From contig NZ_FULE01000033.1 of the NCBI RefSeq assembly GCF_900163965.1, forward strand, positions 1 through 34,799: 34,799 nt of DNA, given 5' to 3'. A program made the position numbers and the translations under genes. This DNA is from Vibrio ruber DSM 16370 (GTDB lineage Bacteria > Pseudomonadota > Gammaproteobacteria > Enterobacterales > Vibrionaceae). The notes under the pieces are model-generated. The model had not been told where the DNA came from and did no database searches. It saw only the letters and a list, made by a program, of their open reading frames with translations. Within the stretch, counting starts at the first letter, position 1; each line of letters opens with the position of its first letter. Of the stretch, positions 23,511 through 31,851 are shown piece after piece.

Positions 23511-26003
23511 TTAGTCTTCACCACATCCGACTAAATCAAACTTTTCAAAGCTGACTTTGAGTAATCTCGGCTGATTATTATTGGGATATTTGATTCTGAC
23601 CGTGCTATCTGAGTTCTCGTAAAGCCATCCAAATTCTGCTTTCTCAAACTGCTTTCGGTTCATAAATTGAGGGATTACTTCATTATCTAACGAACACCAA
23701 TAAGCCCCTTTTTCAACATTGATGACTTGCCATTCAAAGTGTTCAATGGCGGTGGGATAATCGCCTTCAGGAGTAACGGCTATTTCACAAACGGAGTCAT
23801 ATTCAACATTGATATCGAGTTGATAATACCGACCCTGTTTATAATCATTCGTTAATCCGTCATCATCATAATAGATATGCTGAGAGGTCTGTGGTGCGAG
23901 GCTGAGATGCAAAACTTTGGTATGATCTTTCATCGGGTTCTGAATGTCGCGGGTCCATGTGACTAAACCGCCTTCTTTCAGATACATCGGGATCGTCTCT
24001 TCATCAACCGCAATGGTAATCCATTGCCCGCCGGCATAACGTTCATGGGTATACCAGTCATACCAATCACAACCGGCAGGCAGGTAGATGTGGCGTTCCG
24101 TCATGCCTTTTTTCATAATCGGTGCAACGAGAATACTGTCACCGAACATGGCTTGATCTGCAATATCATAGGTATTGGGATCCGATTGAAAATCAAACAT
24201 GAGCGGTCTGAGAACCGGTTCGCCGGTCTGACTATGTTTATGGAACATGGTGTAAATATACGGTATCAGGGAGAGACGTATTTGTAGTGCCCGACGGATT
24301 TGAGGGGTCACATCGTTATACATCCAAAGTTCAGTCACGGTATTATCGGTGCTGGCAGAATTGACGCAGAAACGCGGGTAGAAAATACCGGCCTGCGCCC
24401 AGCGCATCAGCAGCTCTTGTTCTGGTTTTTCCCGGGTAAAACCACCGATATCAACCCCATGATTCCCGGCACCGGACATACCCATTCCCAGGATACACTG
24501 GAAGCCGTAATCAATATCTTCCCAACGGGATTTATTATCACCTGCCCATGTCTGAGCATAGCGCTGGATACCGGCAGAACCGGAGCGGCTTAAGACAAAC
24601 GGACGAACAGAAGGGCGGCTTTCACGCAATACTTCCTGTACCGCTTTTGCCATGACGGTCGGCTGAATGGCTTTCAAATCAGCGGCAACGCCACCGATAC
24701 CATCAAAGTCGCATTGTGCCATCCGGTCATTGATTTCATATTCACAGTTATCGTTCCAGAGCATTAAAGCGCCATGGTCGATCAACTGTTCTTTGGCGTG
24801 TTTTTTCCAGATTTCACGGGCTTTCGGGTTGGTAAAATCGACAAAAGAGCCTAATCCGCCCCACCAGTTATCGACATAGGGCTGTTTTCCTTCTGCATCC
24901 ATGATGAAGCCGTTCACCGCAGCAAAATCCTGATATAGCGGATGATCTAACAGAATGCCCGGTTTGGTATTCGGAAAAGCCGGGCATCCCTTATCATTTA
25001 AAGTTTCAAAGAAGCGTTTTGGATCGGGAAATCTTTTATGGTTCCAGGTAAACACAAAACGACGCCGATCCGCGGCGGCGGTATAACCTGAAGCAAGTTG
25101 GAATGCGCTGGTTGGAATCCCTTCATCTAAGCCTTGTTCTAAAAATGAGAAGTGTCCTTCATCACAGTCTTGATCTAATTCAGCGTAGTACATCGTTGAA
25201 GCGATATATCCGAGGCTGTATTTGGGGGTTAAGATCGGGCGGCCGGTTAAGTATGTGTAGCGATCAATCACCTCTTTCAGGCTCGGGCCATTGATAAAGA
25301 AGTAGTCGATATCTCCGCCATCGGCTTTAAAGTAGTTATACTCTTTCCAGTAACCTGAGCGTTCACATCCCATGAAAAACTCTGATTCGAAAGTATTATG
25401 GTAGAACAGGCCGCTAGCATATCCGGTATCCCCGTTAACTTTGACGTAGAACGGGATATGTTTGTATAAATTCGTCGTTTGCGGTGAATGGTTGTGGCCT
25501 ATTGCATCTTTTGGGCTTAGTGAGATTCGATGATATCTCTTATTCAATGCACCGGTGGATTCCCCAAAGCCGTAGAAGTTATCGTTGTTTAATTCTGTAT
25601 AGTGATAAACGCGGCCGAGATGATCTTGTTGTATATTACGGCCGGAAAGATCGGCATGAATTTTGTGACCGTCAGTGTCTGTGACAATCAAACTGAAAAC
25701 GTCTTTTTTTATCTCAATACGCATTGTTGAAGTAGAGAGGATATATTGATCATCTTGCTCATCAATATTGACCTCGATACCAGCGATACGCTCTCTTTCA
25801 TCACCTAAAACATGATCAAGCTGATCTTCCCAAGCGGTTTTAGTTAAAATATAAGATGCCTCTTTAAATTCACCCGAGAAATCAGCACGGAGACGAAATA
25901 TATCTTCGGTTAAAAAGTATAGCCGAATATTACTTCCCTCCGTTTTGAGCAGGAAGTAATTATTTTCTTTTGATAAGGATAATAATTTATTGGTTGTTTT
26001 CAT
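23511..26003 (-). CDS. Glycoside hydrolase family 31 enzyme (alpha-glucosidase/xylosidase type), cytoplasmic
   Basis: The 830-residue protein has the GH31 layout: an N-terminal beta-sandwich (about 1-255, 'NFYGFGESTG'), a (beta/alpha)8 barrel and C-terminal beta domains. The nucleophile lies in 'LMLWNDNCEYEI' (Asp418), the acid/base in 'QTWAGDNKSRWEDI' (Asp489), and 'FVLSRSGSAGIQRYAQ' is well conserved. There is no signal peptide, so it acts on sugars already imported. GH31 includes alpha-glucosidases, alpha-xylosidases, alpha-galactosidases and sulfoquinovosidases; I cannot choose among them, although the length exceeds typical YihQ sulfoquinovosidases. It is the last gene of the operon, 10 bases after the TRAP permease, so it probably acts on a glycoside brought in by that transporter. 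Confidence 0.93.
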   Translation of the reverse strand: MKTTNKLLSLSKENNYFLLKTEGSNIRLYFLTEDIFRLRADFSGEFKEASYILTKTAWEDQLDHVLGDERERIAGIEVNIDEQDDQYILSTSTMRIEIKKDVFSLIVTDTDGHKIHADLSGRNIQQDHLGRVYHYTELNNDNFYGFGESTGALNKRYHRISLSPKDAIGHNHSPQTTNLYKHIPFYVKVNGDTGYASGLFYHNTFESEFFMGCERSGYWKEYNYFKADGGDIDYFFINGPSLKEVIDRYTYLTGRPILTPKYSLGYIASTMYYAELDQDCDEGHFSFLEQGLDEGIPTSAFQLASGYTAAADRRRFVFTWNHKRFPDPKRFFETLNDKGCPAFPNTKPGILLDHPLYQDFAAVNGFIMDAEGKQPYVDNWWGGLGSFVDFTNPKAREIWKKHAKEQLIDHGALMLWNDNCEYEINDRMAQCDFDGIGGVAADLKAIQPTVMAKAVQEVLRESRPSVRPFVLSRSGSAGIQRYAQTWAGDNKSRWEDIDYGFQCILGMGMSGAGNHGVDIGGFTREKPEQELLMRWAQAGIFYPRFCVNSASTDNTVTELWMYNDVTPQIRRALQIRLSLIPYIYTMFHKHSQTGEPVLRPLMFDFQSDPNTYDIADQAMFGDSILVAPIMKKGMTERHIYLPAGCDWYDWYTHERYAGGQWITIAVDEETIPMYLKEGGLVTWTRDIQNPMKDHTKVLHLSLAPQTSQHIYYDDDGLTNDYKQGRYYQLDINVEYDSVCEIAVTPEGDYPTAIEHFEWQVINVEKGAYWCSLDNEVIPQFMNRKQFEKAEFGWLYENSDSTVRIKYPNNNQPRLLKVSFEKFDLVGCGED

Positions 26004-26013
26004 GTTAAAACCT

Positions 26014-27327
26014 TTATTTCACCAGACCGAATAACTCAGGAATAAACATTGATACTGCCGGGATGTAGGTCACCATGGCCAGAACGACTAATATTGCAAA
26101 AAACATGGGGACTAAATATGGCGTTGCTTTTTCGATAGGCACATCACCAACCGCACACCCGACGAATAACACCGAGCCGACCGGAGGGGTGATTGAACCG
26201 ATACCGAGGTTAAAAATAATCATCAGCCCGAAGTGAACCGGATCCATACCGAACTGGTTGACACAAATCGGCATTAAAATCGGTGTAAAGATCAAGACTG
26301 CCGGGGTCGCATCCATAAAGACTCCGACGATGAGTAATACAATATTGATCACCAAGAGGAGGATAATTTTGTTATCGGTAATTGAGAGCAGCAAGTCACT
26401 GATCATTTGAGGAATCTGAGAGAAAGCCATCACCCATGACATAATGGACGAGGCCGCAATGAGAAATAATATAATTCCCGTCATCAAGGCGGTGTCCATG
26501 ACAACATCAATTAAGACTTTTCTGGTTAAAGTTTTATACACCAGCGCCAGTATTAAGCTATAGACGACGGCAATCGCAGCCCCTTCAGTTGCTGTAAATG
26601 CACCACCGACAATCCCGCCGATAACAATGACAATCAGAAATAACGACGGGACGGCATCTGCGATGATTTTTAATACTTGTGACAAGGTTTCGGGGCTATT
26701 TTCAACGGGTAGGTTGTCGCGTTTCGCAAAGTAATATGCGACTAACATAACGGCTATTCCCCAGAGTAGTCCCGGAATCCAGCCTGCCATAAACAGTGCC
26801 GCAACAGATGTACCGCCTGATATCAATGAAAATAGGACTAACATCCCGCTCGGTGGTATCAGTAACCCCGTCGGTGCGGAAGCAATATTGACGGCGGTAG
26901 AAAAGCCTTTATCGTATCCTTTCTCCTTTTGAATCGGAGACATGGTGCCACCGATAGCCGCACAACACGCCATTGCCGAACCCGATAAGGTGCCGAACAG
27001 CATATTTCCCTGAACATTTGCCATGGCTAATGCGCCGGGGAGCCTGCCTCCCATCAGTAATGCGAGATTGATGAGACGTTTGGCAATACCGCCACGATTC
27101 ATGATGTTGCCCGCCAGCATGAAAAACGGAACAGCCAACATACCGAAGCTATTGATACCCCCGAACATTTTTTGTACGCCCTGAAAGGCCATTTGTTCTG
27201 GCTCGATAATGACCATTGCCGATAAAGCAGAGGAGATCCCAATACTGATCGATATAGGGACGCCCATAAATAGCAATAAGAAAAATACGGGCAACATAAT
27301 CAGCGCGACTTGCATGGTGAAGTCCAT
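26014..27327 (-). CDS. dctM: TRAP transporter large membrane subunit (DctM type)
   Basis: The 437-residue protein is very hydrophobic with about a dozen membrane segments, and matches DctM ('MLPVFFLLLFMGVPISISIG', 'AVPFFMLAGNIMNRGGIAKR', 'SGSAMACCAAIGGTM'). It is the ion-coupled channel subunit of a TRAP system for organic acids. A strong AAGGAGG site five bases from the ATG fixes the start. The first 28 bases overlap the end of the small-subunit gene, which suggests coupled translation. The conserved proximity of a mannonate dehydratase gene suggests a uronate or aldonate substrate, but that is inferred from context. Confidence 0.95.
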   Translation of the reverse strand: MDFTMQVALIMLPVFFLLLFMGVPISISIGISSALSAMVIIEPEQMAFQGVQKMFGGINSFGMLAVPFFMLAGNIMNRGGIAKRLINLALLMGGRLPGALAMANVQGNMLFGTLSGSAMACCAAIGGTMSPIQKEKGYDKGFSTAVNIASAPTGLLIPPSGMLVLFSLISGGTSVAALFMAGWIPGLLWGIAVMLVAYYFAKRDNLPVENSPETLSQVLKIIADAVPSLFLIVIVIGGIVGGAFTATEGAAIAVVYSLILALVYKTLTRKVLIDVVMDTALMTGIILFLIAASSIMSWVMAFSQIPQMISDLLLSITDNKIILLLVINIVLLIVGVFMDATPAVLIFTPILMPICVNQFGMDPVHFGLMIIFNLGIGSITPPVGSVLFVGCAVGDVPIEKATPYLVPMFFAILVVLAMVTYIPAVSMFIPELFGLVK

Positions 27328-27812
27328 TCGCCCTCCTTATCCGAAGATATACTTTTTAATACATCGTTTAAATTACAGATTTTGAAATAAACGGATAAAA
27401 TACCGGATATTGGCATAACACTGTAAACATAGGATAGAGGGATTTGCATACTATCACTGTAACTACCGATACCAATGTTAACTAATTTCCATCCGCCATA
27501 GATCATGATGTAAATAATAAATCCAATGACTAAAAGACTATTTAATATTTCAATCGTACGTCTTTTATTTCCGGTAAACTTGTCTTTTATGATATTTAAA
27601 GACATATGTTTGTCAGTTAATCCAAACGCATATGGTGCTGCGATAAAAGTCATCCAAATCATGATATATCTTAAGGCTTCATCAGTGAATTGTGCCGGGT
27701 CGTTTAAAAAATACCGGCTGACAACTTGCCATGTTGCTATGGCGACTAATAAAACAAGAAATACCGATAATGTAGAACGGATTACTTTTTCAATAAATAA
27801 TCTAGTCTTCAT
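27300..27812 (-). CDS. dctQ: TRAP transporter small membrane subunit (DctQ type)
   Basis: The 170-residue protein has four predicted membrane helices and the family stretches 'FLVLLVAIATWQVVSRYF' and 'FTDEALRYIMIWMTFIAAP'. DctQ bridges the binding protein and the DctM channel. The start is set at the ATG at 27812 because AGGAAA precedes it; the ATG at 27827 has no ribosome site. It overlaps dctM by 28 bases and follows the binding-protein gene by 65 bases. Confidence 0.93.
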   Translation of the reverse strand: MKTRLFIEKVIRSTLSVFLVLLVAIATWQVVSRYFLNDPAQFTDEALRYIMIWMTFIAAPYAFGLTDKHMSLNIIKDKFTGNKRRTIEILNSLLVIGFIIYIMIYGGWKLVNIGIGSYSDSMQIPLSYVYSVMPISGILSVYFKICNLNDVLKSISSDKEGEWTSPCKSR

Positions 27813-27877
27813 ACATTTTCCTGTCATTCATCATGGGTGGCATCATGATTGATGCCACCTTTCTGATATCGAATAAA

Positions 27878-28852
27878 TTATTTACTTTCGATTTTATTTA
27901 AGTAATAGGCGATTCTTGGATTTTTTCTGGCTTTGACATACATCGGTTCGACCAGTGCTTTAAATGGTTTTTTATCGACCTGATTGAATTTTACATGGAG
28001 TTCAGTCTTCGCTAAATCTAATAGTCTTTGTGACTTTTCTTGCTCAAGTTCTGCCACTCGCTGGGTATATTGCTCAGAAAGTTTGGTGATGATTTGTTGT
28101 TGCTGCGGTGTGAGTTTCTTCCAGGAACGGTTTGAGATCACCACCATATCAGGCACCATAAAATGCTCATCAAATGAAAAATATTTAGCCACTTCACCAT
28201 GTTTTGCTTCGGTTAACAGCGTATGAACGCCTTCGGCACCATCGACGATCCCTTGTTGTAAACCAGTGTAGATTTCACCAAAAGGCAGTGGTGTCGGCGT
28301 TGCGCCTAACAGCTGGATCGTTTCGATAAAAGAGCGACTGTTCGGTACCCGAATTTTTAAACCTTTTAAATCTTCAGGCGTATAAATTGGGCGTTTGGAA
28401 TTATAAAAGCTGCGCGAGCCTGCTTCATTCCATGCAATGGCTCTGAAGCCGTTTTTTTCGGTTTCGACGTACAGCTCATCTTTAATCTTATTCATGGCCG
28501 AATACATATCTTCTCTGTCATTAAACAGATAGGGAAGCGTCAGCAAACCATAGGTTTTATTATAAGACTCTAATGTTATCGGAGACGCCCGGACAATATC
28601 TAAAATCCCCATTTTCATTTGGTCAATGGCTTCTTTTTCTGTACCGAGCACCGAATCAGAAAAGACTTGGATTTTAACTTCACCATGCGTTTCCTTTTCC
28701 AGCGCTTTTCCCATCTCTTTCATTGCGACGACCGTCGGGTGTGTTGCCCAATGGTTATCCGCAACTTTTAATGTAATGGACGCGTTTGCGACAGAGGCGA
28801 TGGAGAAGAGTGCTGTTGAAAGTAGGGTAAGGGAAAGTGTTTTTTTTATCAT
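27878..28852 (-). CDS. dctP: TRAP transporter periplasmic binding protein (DctP type)
   Basis: The 324-residue protein has a signal peptide (MIKKTLSLTLLSTALFSIAS, then VANAS) and the DctP fold. Family marks are 'LKGLKIRVPNSRSFIETIQL', where the Arg normally binds a carboxylate, and 'PLPFGEIYTGLQQGIVDGAE'. It captures a carboxylated solute for the DctQM membrane pair. The start is the ATG at 28852 with GGAAG upstream, not the GTG at 28870. Five 18-bp tandem repeats lie just upstream, between it and the regulator gene. Confidence 0.93.
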   Translation of the reverse strand: MIKKTLSLTLLSTALFSIASVANASITLKVADNHWATHPTVVAMKEMGKALEKETHGEVKIQVFSDSVLGTEKEAIDQMKMGILDIVRASPITLESYNKTYGLLTLPYLFNDREDMYSAMNKIKDELYVETEKNGFRAIAWNEAGSRSFYNSKRPIYTPEDLKGLKIRVPNSRSFIETIQLLGATPTPLPFGEIYTGLQQGIVDGAEGVHTLLTEAKHGEVAKYFSFDEHFMVPDMVVISNRSWKKLTPQQQQIITKLSEQYTQRVAELEQEKSQRLLDLAKTELHVKFNQVDKKPFKALVEPMYVKARKNPRIAYYLNKIESK

Positions 28853-28870
28853 CGTCTGGCTTCCTTTCAC

Positions 28871-28960
28871 GTTATGTTCATTGTTAACTTTATGTTTTTT
28901 AATAACTTAATGTTCGTTATTAATTTGATGTTCGTTATTAACTTGATGTTTGTTATTAAC
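28871..28960 (-). repeat. Five tandem 18-bp repeats between the regulator and dctP
   Basis: Units begin at 28871, 28889, 28907, 28925 and 28943 on the plus strand, with consensus TTGATGTTCGTTATTAAC. The last two full units differ at one base; the first two are more diverged. The array starts where the regulator's stop codon lies and ends just before dctP. It could be a repeated operator or a slippage tract. Confidence 0.9.
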
Positions 28961-29648
28961 TAAGAGCAGTAATGACATTATTAATATGATTTAACACTGC
29001 CTGCTCTGCTTGCTGTGGATCTTTATTCTTTATGGCTGCAAATATTCTTGTATGGTCTCCTATCCAATAACCGTCTGCTGCCGGTTCTGAAGCCAGCTTA
29101 TCCATTCTTTTACGTGTTTCGTTGTTTAAATGGGTTGAGAAAATTTCTTTTTGAATTTGCGATAACATCGCATTTCGACAAGCTCTGGCGATACAGTTAT
29201 GAAATTGACAATCCGCATCGATACTGGTCGCTTTACGAAGTTCTCTGTCGCTAATAAATTGAGAACTTTTCATCAACATTAAATAATTTTCTAATTCGTT
29301 GAGTTCATCTTCAGTGATTCGTATGGCTGCAAGCGCTGCTATCTGGGGCTCAATCACTTTTCTGGTTTCAAGCACTTCACTGATCGATAAAACACTGTCT
29401 GCTAATGAACCGATATGGATACCGGTAAAATCATCTTTTTTAAGAATCACGCCGGAACCGGAAATGATTTCAGCGATACCATGTATTTCCAGAACGACCA
29501 TCGCTTCACGGACATTCGTTCTGCTAACCCCGAGTTCTTCAACAAGTTTACGTTCTGCCGGTAGTCTGTCTCCCTGAACATAGACACCATTTTGAATTTG
29601 GTTGAGAAGGTAATTCACCACCTTCATATATGATTTTTCTGGACTCAT
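28956..29648 (-). CDS. FadR/UxuR-type GntR-family regulator (FCD domain)
   Basis: The 230-residue protein has an N-terminal winged helix (about 5-72, 'LPAERKLVEELGVSRTNVRE') and a helical FCD ligand domain (about 90-225, 'ADCQFHNCIARACRNAML'). Proteins of this group bind uronates, lactate or other acids and usually repress their own catabolic operon. It lies 23 bases after the mannonate dehydratase gene and before the TRAP genes on the same strand, which points to control of this operon. TGGT-N-CCA type sites upstream of the dehydratase gene fit FadR-family operators. The effector is not known; D-mannonate or a hexuronate is likely. Confidence 0.92.
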   Translation of the reverse strand: MSPEKSYMKVVNYLLNQIQNGVYVQGDRLPAERKLVEELGVSRTNVREAMVVLEIHGIAEIISGSGVILKKDDFTGIHIGSLADSVLSISEVLETRKVIEPQIAALAAIRITEDELNELENYLMLMKSSQFISDRELRKATSIDADCQFHNCIARACRNAMLSQIQKEIFSTHLNNETRKRMDKLASEPAADGYWIGDHTRIFAAIKNKDPQQAEQAVLNHINNVITALS

Positions 29649-29671
29649 TTTTTAAAAGCCTTTTTGACCGG

Positions 29672-30880
29672 TTACCAGTTCCACAGTGTACCATCCTCCA
29701 ATCGGTTCACTGGTAAATATGCTGGTTTATACGGGTATTGGGCGGCCAGTTGTTCATTAAAATCAACGCCATGACCGGCGGTCTCTCCACAATGCATATA
29801 ACCATTGTCAAAGTGGTAATCATTGGGAAATACGTCATTGACGATCGCTTCGTGGGGCATATGTTCCTGAATGCCAAAGTTCGGAACCCAGGTATCAAAA
29901 TGAAGTGCACAGCCCATCGTAATTGGTGATAAATCCGTGGCACCATGAAAACCAGTCCGGACGTGATATAAAGATGCTAAATCTGCGATTCGACGCAGAT
30001 GGGTTATCCCTCCGGCATGGACTATCGTTGTCCGTATATAATCAATGAGTTGATTCTCTATAAGTGTTTTACAGTCCCAAATGGAGTTAAAAACCTCACC
30101 CACAGCAAGTGGAGCCGTTGTTCGTGAGCGAATCAGGCGGAACGAATCCTGATTCTCGGCCGGAACCATATCCTCCAGCCAGAATGGTCGGTATTTTTCA
30201 AGTATTTTCCCGACTTGCGCCGCTTCATTTGGCGTGAGCCGATGATGGACGTCATGCAGGAGATCCAGGTCATAACCGAACTCTTCACGTATCGCAGCAA
30301 ATACATTTTCAATGTGGTTGATATATTTTGTGGTGCTCCACACCTGTTCTTCGGGAAGCGATGCGTTAGCCGGCTCGTATTTGATCCCTTTTTCGGTGAC
30401 GCCATAGGTTTTTTTGATCCCCGGAATACCGGATTGAATTCTGATTGCCGAATATCCGAGTTGCTGGGCTTGGCGAACTTCATCGATTAAATGGTCGATG
30501 TTGGTTCCATTTGCGTGTGCGTAAACTCGAACGCTGTCGCGGCTTTTTCCTCCGAGTAATTGATAGAGAGGCATATTGGCTTGTTTCGCCTTAATATCCC
30601 ACAGTGCGACATCAACTGCTGCAATTGCAGTCATTGTGATTGAACCTCTGCGCCAATAGACCCCCCGATATAAATACTGCCAAATATCTTCAATGCGGCT
30701 GGCATCCTTACCGATTAATAAGGGCACAACATGCTCTTCAAGATAACTTGCCACAGCAAGTTCACGACCATTCAGCGTTGCATCACCGATCCCATATATG
30801 CCTTCTTCTGTTTCTATTTTTAGGGTGACAAAATTTCGACTAGGACTGCATACAAATACTTTCGCACTGACAATTTTCAT
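29672..30880 (-). CDS. manD: D-mannonate dehydratase-type enolase-superfamily enzyme (ManD/RspA)
   Basis: The 402-residue protein is of the length and pattern of ManD. Metal ligands Asp210 ('LLHDVHH'), Glu236 ('WLEDMVP') and Glu262 ('AVGEVFNS') and the catalytic residues Arg147, Tyr159 and His212 fall at the positions known for characterised ManD enzymes. These convert D-mannonate to 2-keto-3-deoxy-D-gluconate, a step of glucuronate breakdown; some family members prefer D-gluconate or have low activity, so exact function is not certain. A GGAGG site directly precedes the ATG. It is the first gene of the minus operon and is followed by a FadR-type regulator and a TRAP transporter. Confidence 0.92.
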   Translation of the reverse strand: MKIVSAKVFVCSPSRNFVTLKIETEEGIYGIGDATLNGRELAVASYLEEHVVPLLIGKDASRIEDIWQYLYRGVYWRRGSITMTAIAAVDVALWDIKAKQANMPLYQLLGGKSRDSVRVYAHANGTNIDHLIDEVRQAQQLGYSAIRIQSGIPGIKKTYGVTEKGIKYEPANASLPEEQVWSTTKYINHIENVFAAIREEFGYDLDLLHDVHHRLTPNEAAQVGKILEKYRPFWLEDMVPAENQDSFRLIRSRTTAPLAVGEVFNSIWDCKTLIENQLIDYIRTTIVHAGGITHLRRIADLASLYHVRTGFHGATDLSPITMGCALHFDTWVPNFGIQEHMPHEAIVNDVFPNDYHFDNGYMHCGETAGHGVDFNEQLAAQYPYKPAYLPVNRLEDGTLWNW

Positions 30881-30895
30881 GATTCCTCCCGATTA

Positions 30896-31129
30896 TGGTT
30901 GCCATTTTTCCATTAATTGGTTTCCATTTGTGTGATGGAGTGCTTAAAAAAACAACTCTTCATGGTGGGTAGGTGATTTATTTAATGAGATGTATTGATA
31001 ATTTATTGATATATAATGACTTTTATATTGATGGGGGTATAAGTATGTTTGCTTATTGTGATCAATGTTAAATATTTGTATTGATATGCGGTATTTTTTG
31101 GTTGTAGGATTAAGTTGATTTGGTAACCA
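30896..31129. promoter_or_regulatory. Candidate FadR-family operators before the ManD operon
   Basis: TGGTTGCCA (30896-30904), TGGTTTCCA (30918-30926) and TGGTAACCA (31121-31129) resemble the TGGT-N-ACCA core bound by FadR/UxuR-type regulators. The first two sit just before the ManD start, where a repressor would act. No gene is visible in 30881-31211. Confidence 0.45.
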
Positions 31130-31211
31130 TTTTGATGGTGTGTATTGTCGAGAAATTGTCGTGACAAGGTGAGACAGAATGATAGGTCAGAAAGCACCCG
31201 GTGAAGGTGCT

Positions 31212-31691
31212 CTATTGATGTAATACTTCAGGGATACCGCCTTGGGTATACTTCTTTGCGAATGCTTCCAGTGTCAGGCCGGCATGGTTGCGGATATTGG
31301 GATCACAGCCTGCTTGGTAAAGCTGTCTGGCAATCTGAAATTCACCTTTGATGATGGCACCCATAATCGCTGTATTGCCCCGTTTATCCTGAATACATGC
31401 GTTGGCACCGCGTTGCAGTAATAGCGCTGTTGCTGCTTGCTGCCCGTTGTAGGCGGCGACCATCAGGGCGGTATAGCTTTGCGGGTTGCGCTGATTAATC
31501 GGAAAACCCGCATCCAAAAAGGTGTTGAGCACCTCGGTTTCACCAATCCGTGCCGCAGCAAAAAACAGACGGATTAATTCATCCCCGGTTACAGTTTGCT
31601 GTGGCGATGACGTGGGTAGCGTGGTCTGCGAGCCAGCGGCAAAACACCAGCAGGGTATCAACAGTAAACAAAGCGTGAATCGTTGTTTCAT
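31212..31691 (-). CDS. ankB: Exported ankyrin-repeat protein, AnkB-like partner of the catalase
   Basis: The 159-residue protein has a signal peptide (MKQRFTLCLLLIPCWCFAAG) and about three ankyrin repeats between residues 35 and 150 ('GETEVLNTFLDAGFPINQRN', 'YTALMVAAYNGQQAATALLL', 'GNTAIMGAIIKGEFQIARQL'). In Pseudomonas aeruginosa a periplasmic ankyrin protein encoded beside katB is needed for full catalase activity. The same order and direction here, 160 bases after katB, supports the same role. The gap contains two hairpins that may reduce ankB expression. The function is assigned by context and likeness. Confidence 0.85.
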   Translation of the reverse strand: MKQRFTLCLLLIPCWCFAAGSQTTLPTSSPQQTVTGDELIRLFFAAARIGETEVLNTFLDAGFPINQRNPQSYTALMVAAYNGQQAATALLLQRGANACIQDKRGNTAIMGAIIKGEFQIARQLYQAGCDPNIRNHAGLTLEAFAKKYTQGGIPEVLHQ

Positions 31692-31768
31692 CTTTCACCT
31701 CATTTGTGATGCAAAATCGGATGATTGCTCGGGGCATCTTGGCAACTTTGTGTGACAAACTACTTATG

Positions 31769-31844
31769 CCCTGATGTTGTCAGGGGATGGCTCACGAGAC
31801 AGCTTCTTATTCGGGCAGAAAAGAGCTATGGTGTCTCGTGAGCC
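31769..31844 (-). other. Two hairpins in the katB-ankB gap
   Basis: A perfect 12-bp inverted repeat, GGCTCACGAGAC (31789-31800) with GTCTCGTGAGCC (31833-31844), can form a long stem. Beside it CCCTGA-TGTTG-TCAGGG (31769-31785) forms a second. Neither has a T tract on the minus strand, so a role in mRNA stability or partial termination is more likely than full termination. Confidence 0.6.
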
Positions 31845-31851
31845 AAATTAA

